A program made the position numbers and the translations under genes. Under the pieces are notes generated by a model, which was not told the DNA's origin, made no database searches, and saw only the letters and a list, made by a program, of their open reading frames with translations. From positions 1 to 64,000 of the forward strand of contig CAYPEI010000014.1 of NCBI GenBank assembly GCA_964409775.1: a stretch of 64,000 bases of DNA, written 5' to 3'. Below, in pieces: positions 8,942-19,900 of the stretch (positions are counted from its first letter, which is position 1; every line of letters begins with the position of its first letter). The stretch is from JAHBXL01 sp964409775. GTDB taxonomy: Bacteria; Planctomycetota; Phycisphaerae; Phycisphaerales; UBA1924.

Positions 8942-10573
8942 TCACAACATCCCGTACACCCGCCCACCGGTGACGACCCGCCGCTCGGCACACCAGCTGA
9001 TGCACATCTCCAGGGCGTCGGGACCGTCGTCATGAGCCCCGAGCGGGAACTGTCGAAGTTGCTCGAGGAGCATGGTCTGGCAGCGGCTGAACTTCAGCCG
9101 CCCGCTGGAGATGTACGCCTCGAGCCCTTCGATACGGGCCTGCTTGTTCGCCGTGCTGTTCATCGAGCGGGGATGCAGTGACACACCCGCCGCCACCGCC
9201 CGCTGGCGGAGCGACTCGACCATGACGGTCTGGAACTGGTTGCCTTCGACCACGAAGTCGCGGTAGTTGAACACCTTGGCGAGCTGAACGATGCGGTTGA
9301 TCGTCTCCTCCGGCTTGCGGCGGGCGATGTCGGCGTGGAGGACGTACAACGAGTCGTCGTTGAGGTTCTTGGCGACGGTGACGATGGCGGAATAGTCGCC
9401 GCGGTTGGGGTTCTTGCCGAGGCTGGGATCGCATGCACCGTAAATGCGACAATGTTGACCGATCCGTCGCACCATCTCCATCGGCTCGGTGAACCCGTTG
9501 TCCCAGTAGTGGAACGAGTCCTCACGGAACAGACAACGCTCGGGATCCAACGGTTCGTTCTGCTTTTCGGATTGGAAGCTCAGCCGCCCTTCGTCGGAGC
9601 GGATCTGCATCAGCCGCAGATAGTCCTCCTGCTCGGGCCACAGCACCTGCGAACCCTTGAGCATCAACGCCTTGTTTGCCTCATAGAACGCTGCGGCGGC
9701 GATGGGGCCGGTCTCGCCGTTGAACTCTTTCTCGCCCACGCGGATTGCTTCCCATTGGTCCCACAGATCCGCACGCTCGCTGTACATCTCGACGGCACGG
9801 TACAGACGCCGGTCCCAGCCGACGGACTTCCCTCGCTCGAGTTTCTCGTGCGTGAGGTTCGCCAGCAACGAGTCGTAATGGAGGACGGTGCCGACGACAA
9901 CCACATTCGTGCGGGCGTCGCCGGCTTTGAGGAGTGTCTTCTCGAACCAGTCCCGCAGTTTGATCCGCTGCTCCGCAGACTCGCAATGCTCCTGGTTCTC
10001 CAGATCGTCGCAGATGATCAGGCTCGGGCGGTAGGGTCCGTGCCGCACGCCACGCAGGGCCTGCCCGCTCCCGAGCACTCGGATCATCACGCCATTGCGG
10101 AGGAGGATGCAGTTGTCCCGCCACGGCTTGGGCATCCGCCCACCGCCCATTCCCGCCCCCCCGACCTCGCCCGGCTTCGAGCATACATCGGGGAAGTCCT
10201 CGAGCAGGAGTTCGTTCCCCTGGATCTCGTCCTTGAGGTTCTTGAGCAGCAACGCCGCCTGCTCCTTCGTCCCCGAGATGATCAGGACGAGCTGCTCGTG
10301 CTTATAGAGGATGGACCAGAGGATGTACGCCAGGCTCACGACCGTGCTCTTGGCGTGACCACGCGGGGCGGCGACGGCGATCCGCTGACCCCGCTGGCTG
10401 CTGATGCCGGCGAGCATGCCGTAGAGGTCCTCGTGCATGCGTGACGGCTTGAGCCGCATGTGCTTGGCTAGGTAGACCTGAGCAAACGCCTTCGGCGAGA
10501 TCGCGGCGATCCGACGACGGTGGCTTGAGAGGGCTCCCGTGATGGCGAGCTGGGATTGAGTTACTGTTTGCAT
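8942..10573 (-). CDS. Phage terminase large subunit
   Basis: A 543-residue DNA-packaging motor. The ATPase half has Walker A APRGHAKST (about residue 68) and Walker B LIICDDLE (about residue 185), then the coupling motif VVVGTVLHYDSL. The nuclease half has GACDPSLGKN (first Asp), VEGNQFQTVM, and DDGPDALEM near the C-terminus, the three RNase H-like acidic sites. It overlaps the preceding HTH gene by 13 bases. No portal, protease or capsid gene follows: within 124 bases the sequence reaches an insertion-sequence remnant, so the packaging module is cut off. Confidence 0.9.
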   Translation of the reverse strand: MQTVTQSQLAITGALSSHRRRIAAISPKAFAQVYLAKHMRLKPSRMHEDLYGMLAGISSQRGQRIAVAAPRGHAKSTVVSLAYILWSILYKHEQLVLIISGTKEQAALLLKNLKDEIQGNELLLEDFPDVCSKPGEVGGAGMGGGRMPKPWRDNCILLRNGVMIRVLGSGQALRGVRHGPYRPSLIICDDLENQEHCESAEQRIKLRDWFEKTLLKAGDARTNVVVVGTVLHYDSLLANLTHEKLERGKSVGWDRRLYRAVEMYSERADLWDQWEAIRVGEKEFNGETGPIAAAAFYEANKALMLKGSQVLWPEQEDYLRLMQIRSDEGRLSFQSEKQNEPLDPERCLFREDSFHYWDNGFTEPMEMVRRIGQHCRIYGACDPSLGKNPNRGDYSAIVTVAKNLNDDSLYVLHADIARRKPEETINRIVQLAKVFNYRDFVVEGNQFQTVMVESLRQRAVAAGVSLHPRSMNSTANKQARIEGLEAYISSGRLKFSRCQTMLLEQLRQFPLGAHDDGPDALEMCISWCAERRVVTGGRVYGML

Positions 10574-11469
10574 CGTTCCTCCCGACGCTTCTGCTCCTCT
10601 TCAAGGTGGATCTGGATGGCGGTCTTCGGTGGTGATGGTGGTTGTGACGCCGGCGGGGACGGAACTGCGGCGGGTACCGGCATCGGAGGTTGGGGTGGCG
10701 GCGTTGGAGCTGGCAATGGGGCCGCAGCTGCGGGAACCGATGCCGGCGTCGCTGGTTTCGGCGCCACCGGCGACGATACCGGTGCCGTGCCGGTCGGCGT
10801 TGCCGGTGCCGGGGCAGGTGCCGCCGCCGGCGGCGACAGCCCCTGGGCCTCCCGTTCGATCGTCTCCAACCGCAGCACCTCGTTGCGGAGGTCCGCCATG
10901 CTGGAGAGATCGCCGAGGTTGTGTGTCAGGTCGCTCTGCACCCGCTGTGCCGCGGTCGGGATGAGCCCGATGCTCTGCAGCCGCTGCACCAGCCGGTCGA
11001 ACATGTCGTAGCACTTGTACTCACCGTCGATCTTCACGGCAGGCGGCGTGTCCTTGTCTCGAGTGACCCGTCGGATGCGGGCGGAGGTCGCCTCGTACTC
11101 CGCGGCGAGACGACCTGCGAATAGGTATCCAAGCCGCGGATCGGGCTCGATGGCGTTCTGTTCGTGGATCGCCTGGCGGTCGCGTGTGATGGTGCGGGTG
11201 CTGACCCGCAGCACCTGGGCGATCTCGCCGACCGAGAGCCCGTCACCCACGAGCTGTGCGACGCAGAGCCGGCGGTCGTCGGCGGTGAGATTGGACGTGT
11301 CGAGGACGCCGTTCTTGATGTCGCGAAGGACATCGAAGACATTGCGATGCCGTCCGTCACCGAGCTCGTCACGGAAACGGCGTCCCTGCAACGGGCTCTC
11401 ATCACCGGCACTGTGCGCGCTCTCCGGCACGGGATCTGGCGGCGTGGAGTTAGGGTTGTTGTCGATCAC
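10561..11469 (-). CDS. HTH protein, probable small-terminase-like subunit
   Basis: A 302-residue protein. GTG is taken as the start because it overlaps the methylase stop (GTGA) and has AGGAGG about 9 bases upstream; the open frame runs further upstream without a better site. Residues 65-100 contain a helix-turn-helix, LSVGEIAQVLRVSTRTITRD. A charged helical region follows, then a very Pro/Ala-rich linker (about residues 205-280), then a basic tail. Position directly before the large terminase and the DNA-binding fold suggest a small terminase that selects DNA for packaging; this is inference from order, not from strong family similarity. Confidence 0.6.
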   Translation of the reverse strand: MIDNNPNSTPPDPVPESAHSAGDESPLQGRRFRDELGDGRHRNVFDVLRDIKNGVLDTSNLTADDRRLCVAQLVGDGLSVGEIAQVLRVSTRTITRDRQAIHEQNAIEPDPRLGYLFAGRLAAEYEATSARIRRVTRDKDTPPAVKIDGEYKCYDMFDRLVQRLQSIGLIPTAAQRVQSDLTHNLGDLSSMADLRNEVLRLETIEREAQGLSPPAAAPAPAPATPTGTAPVSSPVAPKPATPASVPAAAAPLPAPTPPPQPPMPVPAAVPSPPASQPPSPPKTAIQIHLEEEQKRREERCKQ

Positions 11470-12782
11470 CGCGAACCCTCCTTCGCGGCGAGCCGGTACT
11501 TCTCGGCGATCTCGGGTGCGACGGCACCCTCGCCGGCGAAGGCGATGTACCGACGGACGATCACGTCGCAGTAAACCGGGCTGATCTCGATGCCGAAGCA
11601 CCGACGCTGCAGACGCTCGGCGGCGATGATCTGCGTGCCGCTGCCGAGGAACGGCTCGTAGCAGATCTCGCCAGGCTGCGTGTGCTGCCGCATCGGGATC
11701 TCGAAGACCTCGAGCGGCTTGGGTGTCGGGTGGTCCGGGCGGTCGGCACCGTTGGGGAGGGTGTCGATGTTCCAGACCGTGGGGAGCCGGTGCTCGTCGG
11801 CACGCGGCGGCATGTTCCCCTTGATCCACCCCATCAGGCAGGGCTCGTGCTGCCAAAGGTACCAGGTCCGCGTCGGCACGCCCTTGTTCTTCGCCCAGAT
11901 GATCTGGCAGTGGACGAACGCCCCGTGCTTGTTCCACGCGGCTTCAAGCATCGCTTGCCGACGAGAGGCGTGCCAGCAGTACCACGCCGCGTTCGGTGCG
12001 ATGCCCTCGGCAACGGCGGCGGCGATGAACTTGTCGTAGAGCTCGGGGTTGGCGTCGGCGTCGTCCCAGGTGACGCCATAGGTGCCGGACCAATCCTTCC
12101 GCTTGCCGTTCTTGTCGCCGGGATGGTTCGTCCCGTCGTAGTCGACCAGATATGGCGGATCCGTGGCGAACAACTGGGCAAGCATGCCGTTCATGAGCAA
12201 CCGGACATGCTCGGGGTTGGTTGAATCGCCGCAGAGCAGACGGTGCTGGCGAGCGGGGTCGGTGCCGAGAACGATCAGATCGCCCGGCTGCGTCACCGGC
12301 GTCGCAGCGGCGGCGACGGCTTCCTCGAGGTCAAAGCCTTCCTCTTTCTTGGTGGCATCGTCGCCGAGAACCTCGGCGAGCAGGTCATTGGTCTCGTCGA
12401 GATCGAACCCGGTGATGCCGAGGTCGAAGTCCGGCGTCTTCACGAGCTCGCTGAGCAGCTCGGCGAGCTTCTGCTCGTCCCAGTCACCCTGAGCCTTATT
12501 GAGGGCGAGATTGAGACCCTTCTCCTTGTCGAGCGGCAGGTCAACGACAACGACCTGCACCTCGGTGACGCCGCGGGACTTCAACACCTTGAGACGCTGG
12601 TGTCCGCCGACGAGGTTCCCGGTCCGCTGGTTCCAGACGAGCGGTTCGACGAGCCCGAACTCGGCGACGCTCCGCTCGATCTTCTTATAGAGAGGATCGC
12701 CCGGCTGGAGGTCCAGACGTGGGTTGTACGGGGCGGGGTTGATGCGATCGATCGAGATGGTTTGAATGTTCATTGGACTCAT
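11466..12782 (-). CDS. ParB-like nuclease domain fused to a DNA N-methyltransferase
   Basis: A 438-residue fusion typical of phages. The N-terminus is a ParB/Srx fold with ISIDRINPAPYNPR and GGHQRLKVLK (about residue 60). The methylase half begins near residue 165 with the catalytic motif TDPPYLVDYDG (DPPY, motif IV) and ends with FLGSGTQIIAAERLQRRCFGIE (motif I region; quoted in part FLGSGTQIIAAERL), the circularly ordered beta class that makes N4-methylcytosine or N6-methyladenine. The start at 12782 (MSPMNIQ) follows GGAG by 11 bases; a Met three codons later is possible. First gene of the minus-strand phage block. Confidence 0.85.
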   Translation of the reverse strand: MSPMNIQTISIDRINPAPYNPRLDLQPGDPLYKKIERSVAEFGLVEPLVWNQRTGNLVGGHQRLKVLKSRGVTEVQVVVVDLPLDKEKGLNLALNKAQGDWDEQKLAELLSELVKTPDFDLGITGFDLDETNDLLAEVLGDDATKKEEGFDLEEAVAAAATPVTQPGDLIVLGTDPARQHRLLCGDSTNPEHVRLLMNGMLAQLFATDPPYLVDYDGTNHPGDKNGKRKDWSGTYGVTWDDADANPELYDKFIAAAVAEGIAPNAAWYCWHASRRQAMLEAAWNKHGAFVHCQIIWAKNKGVPTRTWYLWQHEPCLMGWIKGNMPPRADEHRLPTVWNIDTLPNGADRPDHPTPKPLEVFEIPMRQHTQPGEICYEPFLGSGTQIIAAERLQRRCFGIEISPVYCDVIVRRYIAFAGEGAVAPEIAEKYRLAAKEGSR

Positions 12783-13841
12783 GGCAAAAGAATCTCCGTG
12801 GGCTGCGGCACAAGCCGAGCCGTGGGTGCGTACAAACAGACCGCCGAGCGAACCCGATGAGTCCAATGGCAACGTCGCGACGTAGCCACCGCCCTCGCCG
12901 AGCAAGATCGGCTCACACTCCTGAAGGTTCCTTTGCGTCCTAAGCCTCAGCCCGAGGACCATGCCCCGGGGTTCTTCCGCCGAGCATCACGCTCGTCGGA
13001 GTCGAGTCCCGACCCGGCAGACGCCGGGTCATGGTGCCCCAGAATCACTCCGGTTCACCACGACGACTGGGTGTCTTCCGTTCGCTTGGCATCACGCCGC
13101 ACGCCCATGAAGAACCGTGCCCGATTATATACAACTCGGCGATGCTTCGCCAGTAGATGGTGTTTTCGCTCGGTAAAACACGCTCTTTTTGCACTTGACG
13201 ATTTCGGCGCCGAGCGGCGATCCTCGTCGAGGCTCAATTGGATCTAGACCACCTTATGTGTTCGATAATTACACGATGATGTTTACGGACGTTCGATCCA
13301 ACGCTCTTCGTCGGCACCGCGCCCGACACATGGTGTGCGCTGCGATCGTTCGTTCTCGTTGACACCGGCCAGCTCACGGAGTGGTCCAAGAGCCGACGAA
13401 GAAGGACCATCGAACGTTCTCCGCGAGGCCATCGTCCGTTCCCAACGACAGCTCCGGCGGCGCCAGTCGTTCGGCTGGTGGCCGGGAGTGAGGCGACGAT
13501 CCTCCGTTCTTTGCCGGCGTTGGCACCCGGCCGGCGCGAGCGATCGTCCGTGCTTTGCGGAGCTGTTCTTGGGCGCCGATCGGCGTGTCAGGGTCCGAGG
13601 GCGCTGATAAGCGTGATATTTGATCGGACCGGCCATGGCGGGCCAGGAACGGGGGTTTTCAGGTCGGTTTGGCAGCGCCGAATCGCAAAAAGGGTGACAC
13701 ATCGGACATCATCAACGCCATCTCGGAACGCCAACGGCGCGCCCAAACCCCTCCGAGAGACCACTTGACGAGTCTGGAATCTCTCTCCGCTTTCGAACGT
13801 GGCCCAACCGCCCGACGCCCGCGCCGCGCCGTTCACTCGCC
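12783..13841. other. Gene-poor leader of the phage block with repeated motif
   Basis: No convincing gene on either strand. On the minus strand a TATAAT lies near 13123-13128, within a short AT-rich stretch, and could drive the methylase gene. A perfect hairpin GACCCGGCGTCTGCCGGGTC lies near 13011-13031. Between 13287 and 13558 a loose motif resembling CGATCGTCCGTTCT recurs about six times, the last two exactly 45 bases apart. Two short reverse frames share RRSAPK.SSAK, the trace of a diverged duplication. Confidence 0.4.
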
Positions 13842-15380
13842 TCACTTCGCCACCGCCACGATCCCCTCCCCCACGAGCATCGTCAACACGGTGATCAGCA
13901 CGATCCCCACGATGTTCAGCCCCAGCCCCGCCCGCGCCATCTGACCGATGGTGATCCGCCCCGACGCGAACACGATCGCGTTCGGCGGCGTCGCCACAGG
14001 CAGCATGAACGCCATGCTCGCCGCGATCGCCGCCGGAACCACCAGCCGCAACGGATCCACCCCCAGCGACGGCGCCGCCGCGGCCAGCACCGGCAGCAGC
14101 GCGGTCGTCACCGCCGTGTTGCTCGTGAGTTCCGTCAGAAAGATCACCACCGTCGTCACGATCAGCACCGCCACCCACAGCCTCAGGTGACCCAGGCCGC
14201 CAAGCAGTTGGCCGATGTACGCATCGACGCCATTGGCCGTGATCGCCGCTGCAAGGCTCAGCCCGCCCCCGAACAGCAGCAGCGCGCCCCATGGCAAGCG
14301 CTCGGCCGTCTGCCAGTCCATCGCAAACACCCGCTCCCGCGGCCGGACGGGAATCAGGAACAACGCCATCGCGGCGAAAATCGCGATCGATGCATCGTTG
14401 ATGCCCGCAAGCGGTGTGCCCTTGGCCCACTGTTCGATCAGCGGACGCGTCAGCCACAACGCGACCGTCGCCGCGAACACCGACAGCACAATCCACTCCC
14501 CCGCCGACATCTTCCCGAGCGCGGCCAGTTCCCGCCGGAACAGGTCGCGGCCGCCCGGGATCGATTTCAATCGCACCGGCTGGCTCACACACGTCATGTA
14601 GAACCACGCGATCGGCAGGTAGATCACGACCAGCGGCACCCCCAGCATCATCCAGTTGGCAAAGCCGATCTGACGCCCGAGGGAGTCGGCGATGAACCCC
14701 TTCATGATGGCGTTGGGCGCTGTGCCGATGAGCGTGGCGACCCCGCCGATCGACGAGGCGTAGGCGATCCCCAGCAGGAGCGTTGAGTCAAAGTTCGGAT
14801 CGGGAGAGGCGGCTCGCTCCGGCGGTGTTCCGGGCGCGGCGTGCGAGGCAGCGACCAGCCCGATCACGCTCAGCGCGATCGGGACCATCATGATCGTCGT
14901 CGACGTGTTGTTGACCCACATGCTGATCAGCGCGCTGGCCAGCATGAACCCGCCGATCACCCGCTTCGGACCCGTTCCCACCACCATCACCGTCAGCAGC
15001 GCGATCCGCTTGTGCAGCCCCCAGCGCTCCATCCCCAGTCCCAGGATGAAACCGCCCAGGAAGAGGAAGATCACGTCGTTGGCATACGGGGCCGCCGCGG
15101 CCTTGATGCCCGCCACCCCCAGCAGCGGAAACAACAGCAGCGGGAGCAGCGCCGTCGCGCTGAGCGGGATCGCCTCGCTGAGCCACCACACCGCCATCAG
15201 CGCACCCACCGCTGCCGTCGCACGGCCCGATGGGGTCAGTCCTCCCAGAACCTCGCCGGCGCTGCCGTGCGTCGCGGCCGGGAGCAGGCAATACGCAGCG
15301 ATCGCCGCCACCGGGCCCGCCACGAGGCCGATCCAGCGGATCAGGTCCGCACTGCTCATTCCCGGTTTCGCGTCCTTCAT
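13842..15380 (-). CDS. DASS-family sodium-coupled anion symporter (SLC13 type)
   Basis: A 512-residue membrane protein with about 12-14 helices. Family signatures: WWLSEAIPLSATALLPLLLFP near residue 65 (quoted in part WWLSEAIPLSATALL), the first SNT-like sodium/substrate site WVNNTSTT (about 145), TPPNAI late in the protein, and the second SNT-type motif ELTSNTAVTTALLPV (about 415). Such transporters import dicarboxylates, sulfate or related anions with Na+. The ATG at 15380 begins MKDAKPGMSS; the frame is open further upstream but that part is not family-like. Stands alone on this strand. Confidence 0.9.
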   Translation of the reverse strand: MKDAKPGMSSADLIRWIGLVAGPVAAIAAYCLLPAATHGSAGEVLGGLTPSGRATAAVGALMAVWWLSEAIPLSATALLPLLLFPLLGVAGIKAAAAPYANDVIFLFLGGFILGLGMERWGLHKRIALLTVMVVGTGPKRVIGGFMLASALISMWVNNTSTTIMMVPIALSVIGLVAASHAAPGTPPERAASPDPNFDSTLLLGIAYASSIGGVATLIGTAPNAIMKGFIADSLGRQIGFANWMMLGVPLVVIYLPIAWFYMTCVSQPVRLKSIPGGRDLFRRELAALGKMSAGEWIVLSVFAATVALWLTRPLIEQWAKGTPLAGINDASIAIFAAMALFLIPVRPRERVFAMDWQTAERLPWGALLLFGGGLSLAAAITANGVDAYIGQLLGGLGHLRLWVAVLIVTTVVIFLTELTSNTAVTTALLPVLAAAAPSLGVDPLRLVVPAAIAASMAFMLPVATPPNAIVFASGRITIGQMARAGLGLNIVGIVLITVLTMLVGEGIVAVAK

Positions 15381-15679
15381 GCCCCGACAGACTACCCGCT
15401 CCGCGCTGCTCGCCTTCGACTGTCCAAGTCCCGGGAGCGGAAGCACCGCCGTCGCTCCGGCAACGCCCGGTCGGACCGGTAACGGTCGGACCGGCGGCGA
15501 GCCCAAACCCGACGCACGATCTGCCCGGGGCGGCAACTCTGACGGTCAGGCAGTCTGCGACAGTTGGGAGTCAGACCACCCGGTCTCATCGGCCCACCGG
15601 AACAATCCGGTCGGTCCATCGGTACGATGGAGGAAGACTGGTGAGGCAGGCCGCACTTCCCATTCGGCGGGAGTCCAGT

Positions 15680-16723
15680 ATGATGTCCAAGTTCGCTTCC
15701 TGTTCGCTCGTGCTCGCGGCGTTCGCAGGTTTGCTTTGCCTCCTGGGCCCCACAGCCACGAACCCCGCTGCCGCCGCCAGCGCGGCCACGGCACCGCCCG
15801 CACCGCCGCCGATGATCGTCGCGGCGTGGAACTACAAGCCTGACGCAAGTGTATCCCCAGTAAAGGGGATTCTGCGCGCAGGATTCCGTTATCGTTGCCC
15901 CCCTGGGCCATGGGACTGGTCCGCCGTCTACATCGCGTTCACCGTCGACGGCAAGGACGTCACCGACGCCCGGGCCGCCGCCCGGCTCCGCGAGGTGCCC
16001 GTGATGGACTGGGTCACGGTCTACTGGTGGAAGTCCTTCCACGACAAGCCGCCGCGAGATTTCTGTGACGAGTCGATCGCGACCACCAAGCGCCTGGTCG
16101 CCGATGTTCGCGAGCGACTGATGCGGTGCGGCATGACCGCCGAGCAACTTGCCGACGTCAACCACGTGCTCGACTTCGAGTGCTGGGAGCAGCGGCAGGT
16201 GCCCGGCGCGACGATGGCGAAGGAAGCCCCGTACGGCGTCACCGCGTGCTACCTGTTCACCGAGGCGCTCAACGCCTGCGGCTGGAAGCCCAGCGAACGC
16301 GGCGGCGCTGCGAACTACAACACGAACCACGGCGGAAAACTCATCCCGCTTGGCGGACCGCCGCACAACCGCATGACGCCCTACCCCATCCCCGGTTCGC
16401 TCGACGGCCGTACCACGTTCATCTCGGGATATCTCGAAGGCGGGCCGAGGGGCTGCATGACCGAGGCCGAGATGCTCGATGTCATCCAGAAGGCGCCCGC
16501 TCCCCTCTGGCTTGCGCTCGAAGACAACAACCCGGGACTCGTGCGGATCCTTCGCGCCGCGAAGGCCTCGGGCAAGGTCCGGCTGGTGCTGCTGTGGGGC
16601 AACGGCGAGCCCAACGAGAAGACCGGCGACACCGGCGACCGTCACCGAGACCGCTCCAAGGGCGGCAGCAAGGCGTGGATGAAGCAGCAGGACGAACGCA
16701 TCGCCCGCGCGATCGCCGATTGA
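15680..16723 (+). CDS. Secreted protein of unknown function
   Basis: A 347-residue protein starting at tandem ATGs with GGCGGGAG upstream. Residues 1-38 are a signal peptide (hydrophobic LVLAAFAGLLCLLG, Ala-rich cleavage site). The mature part has many Trp and Cys residues (for example WDWSAVYIAF, DWVTVYWWKSFHD, CWEQRQ) and IVAAWNYKPD near its start. The segment VDGKDVTDARAAARLREVPVMDW and the regular alternation of strands and helices would fit a TIM-barrel or hydrolase-like fold, but I cannot assign a family. No operon partner. The 230 bases downstream hold no gene. Confidence 0.7.
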   Translation: MMSKFASCSLVLAAFAGLLCLLGPTATNPAAAASAATAPPAPPPMIVAAWNYKPDASVSPVKGILRAGFRYRCPPGPWDWSAVYIAFTVDGKDVTDARAAARLREVPVMDWVTVYWWKSFHDKPPRDFCDESIATTKRLVADVRERLMRCGMTAEQLADVNHVLDFECWEQRQVPGATMAKEAPYGVTACYLFTEALNACGWKPSERGGAANYNTNHGGKLIPLGGPPHNRMTPYPIPGSLDGRTTFISGYLEGGPRGCMTEAEMLDVIQKAPAPLWLALEDNNPGLVRILRAAKASGKVRLVLLWGNGEPNEKTGDTGDRHRDRSKGGSKAWMKQQDERIARAIAD

Positions 16724-16954
16724 TCGCTCTTGATCCCTAAGCGAGTTGCGCGGGGCCGGGGAGCCGGCTGGTTGCCGAACTCCTCCGTGACTCTTGCGAG
16801 CGTTGTCCGTCGACCAGGTATCCGTCTCGGCGGCGGAGCGTTCCGTCGCTCCGCGTCCGCGGCGGGGTTCCATCCTCGCGCCACAACTCGCCCGGCCCTC
16901 GCGCTGCTCTCGCTGTCTCTCCCGCTCCCCTCTTCCTTCAACGCCGCGGGCCCC

Positions 16955-19900
16955 TTACGAGCAGCCCATCGACGCTCCACAGTTCAGGCACTTGTAACAG
17001 GTCCCGCTCCGCACGGTGATCGACCCGCAGGAGTCGCACGCCGGCGCATCAGCCTGCGCGTTCTGCATGGCGACGCTGAGCGACGATGACGCGACGGCCA
17101 CCCGGGACGTGACGCGCCGGCCCGACGGAGCCGTCTGCGACACCACGCTCGTCACCGAGACGGACCGTGATTCGAGCCTTGCTCCGCCCGGCGCGGGAGA
17201 CCCGGGAGTCGGCGCCAGGTCGCCGAGGCGACCGCCCAGCGCACTCTCGGACTTGCCCGTCGTCACCGCATCGCTTTCGCTTGTATTCCACGGCTGTGCA
17301 TCCTCCATGACTCGGCGGCCGTCCGCCGCTGCCTCCGTCGCTTCTCCCGCGACGGCCCGTTCTCCGATCCGCCCGCCCGCCAAACGCTGGCCGGACTCCG
17401 CGGGCGCATCGTCATCATCGTCCAGATCGCTGAGCACCGGCGCCGGCTCGCCGCGACGCGGGGCGTTCTCCTCGCGATACCCGGGGATGAACTCCATCCC
17501 CATCCACCGGAAGATGTAGTCAACAAGGCTCTTGGCGAACGGGATGTCGCGGTTGGTCGTCATGCCCGCAGGCTCGAACCGCTGGTGCGTGAACTTCCGC
17601 ACCAGGCTCTCCACCGGCACGCCGTACTGCAGCGCGACGCTGACGGCCGTTCCGAGCGAGTCCATCAGCCCGCCGATGGTCGAGCCCTCCTTCGCCATGG
17701 TGATGAACAGTTCGCCGGGCTGGCCGTCCTCGTACAGCCCGACCGTCAGATAGCCCTCGTGCTGGGCGATGTTGAACTTGTGGGTGATCGAGGCGCGGGT
17801 CTCCGGCAGGCGGCGGCGCATCGGCCGCTCCAGCACGCGCACAACCTCCTTCACTTCGACCATCGGCTCAGCCGGGGGAACTGGGATAGACGGTGCAGGC
17901 GTCCCCGCCGCATGCTTCGCATTCCCGTGGGGGGGCGGGACGCTCGGGGAAGCCGCAGCTTTTCCCGATTCAGTCTTCTCCTCCTCCTTCTCATCGCTGC
18001 GCGACGAGAGCGGCTGGCTGAGTTTGCACCCGTCGCGATACAGCGCGTTGGCCTTGAGGCCCAGTTCCCAACTGAGTTGGTAGCACCGCTTGATGTCATC
18101 AACCGTCGCCTCGTTGGGCAGGTTGATGGTCTTGCTGATGGCGCCGGTGATGAACGGCTGTGCCGCGGCCATGGCGCGGATGTGGCCCTCCGCCGCGATG
18201 AACCGCTGGCCATACTTGCCGCACTTGTTGGCGCAGTCGAACACGGGGAGGTGCTCGGGCCTGAGGTGCCGCGCGCCCTCGACCGTGCCCAGGCCGCAGA
18301 TCTCGTCGTTGAGCCGGGAGATCTGCTGCCGGTTGAGACCGAGCCGCGCGAGCAGGTTGAAGGACGGATCGGCCTTGGCCTGTTCCGGGTCGACGCCGGC
18401 GCGACGGAGGGCGTCATCGCCAAGGGTCCACGCGCTGAACGCATAGCCGAGTTCAAACACCCCGGGCAGCGCTTCCTCCACCTTCTCAAGGTCGCCGTCG
18501 CTCAGGCCGTGCGCCCGCAGCCACGACTTGAACGTCATCGTGCCCTGCACGCCCGGGGCATCGGCCGGCATCGGCGTCTCCAGCGAGAGCGTGCCGAGCA
18601 GGTGCGCCATGATCGAGCGGATCTCGTCCTTGCCATACCCAAGGGCCACCAGCGCGGGCTCCACCGAGGCGTTGGCGATCTTGAAGTAGCCTCCGCCGGC
18701 GAGTTTTTTGAACTTGACGAGGGCGAAGTCGGGCTCGATGCCGGTGGTGTCGCAGTCCATCAGCAGGCCGATGGTGCCCGTAGGCGCGATCACCGTGACC
18801 TGCGCGTTGCGATACCCGAACTTCTCTCCCAGGCTCAGCGCCTCATCCCATGCGCGGACCGAGCGATCCAGCAGGTCGTCGGCGTTGGCGATGTTCACGC
18901 GCCCTTCGTTGATCACAGCATGGTCGATCGGCACCGGCGGGATGCGGAGATTCTCGAAGTTGGATGCCTCCCGCGGCACGCCGTGGGCCGCGAGGCGGTG
19001 GTTGCGGATCACCCGCAGCATGCTCTCGCGCTCGGGCTCATAGCCGGGGAACGCGCCGAGTTGCGCCGCCATCTGGGCGCTCATGCGGTACGACCGGCCG
19101 GTGAGGATCGCGGTCAGGCAGGCGCACAGGGCGCGGGCCTCGTCGCTGTCATAGGGGATGCCCGCCTGCATCGCCAGGGCGCCGAAGTTGGCGTAGCCCA
19201 GTCCGAGCGTCCGGTACTTCCACGACAGTTCGGCGACTTCCTTGCTCGGGTAACTGGCCATCAGCACGCTGATCTCGAGGACGACGGTCCACAGATCGAT
19301 GGCGTGCTCGTACCGCTCGACATCGAACTCGCGGGTGGACGGCTCGTAGAACTTCAGCACGTTCAGCGAGGCGAGGTTGCACGCCGTGTTGTCGAGGAAC
19401 ATGTACTCGCTGCACGGATTGCTCGCGTTGATCCGCCCCGCGCCCGGGCACGTGTGCCACGCGTTGATCGTCGAATCAAACTGCACGCCCGGGTCGGCGC
19501 ACCGCCACGCGGCGTAGGCGATCTGCTCCCAGAGTTCCCGCGCGTTGTACGTCCGGGCGACCTTCCCCGATGTCCGGCTGAACGTCTTCCACTCGCCGCC
19601 CTCCGACGCCAGCGCGTCGAAGAACTCGTCGCTGATCCGCACCGAGTTGTTGCTGTTCTGCCCGCTGACCGTCGCGTACGCCTCGCCGTTGAAGTCGTAG
19701 TCGAGTTTCAGCCCCAGCCGCTTGGCGGTCTCGCCGATGGTGTGCGAATCCGCCGCCGCGGCCTTCTTGTCCGCGATCACCTTCAGCCCCTCGACCATCG
19801 CCTGGACCTTGATCTCCTCGCGCACCTTCCAGTTGATGAACTTCTCGATGTCCGGGTGGTCCATGTCGAGGCAGACCATCTTCGCCGCGCGCCGCGTGGT

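Noticed and set aside
13055..13702. Two short minus-strand frames sharing RRSAPK.SSAK
   Set aside because: The similarity reflects a diverged DNA duplication; neither frame has a ribosome site or known domain, so I do not call genes.
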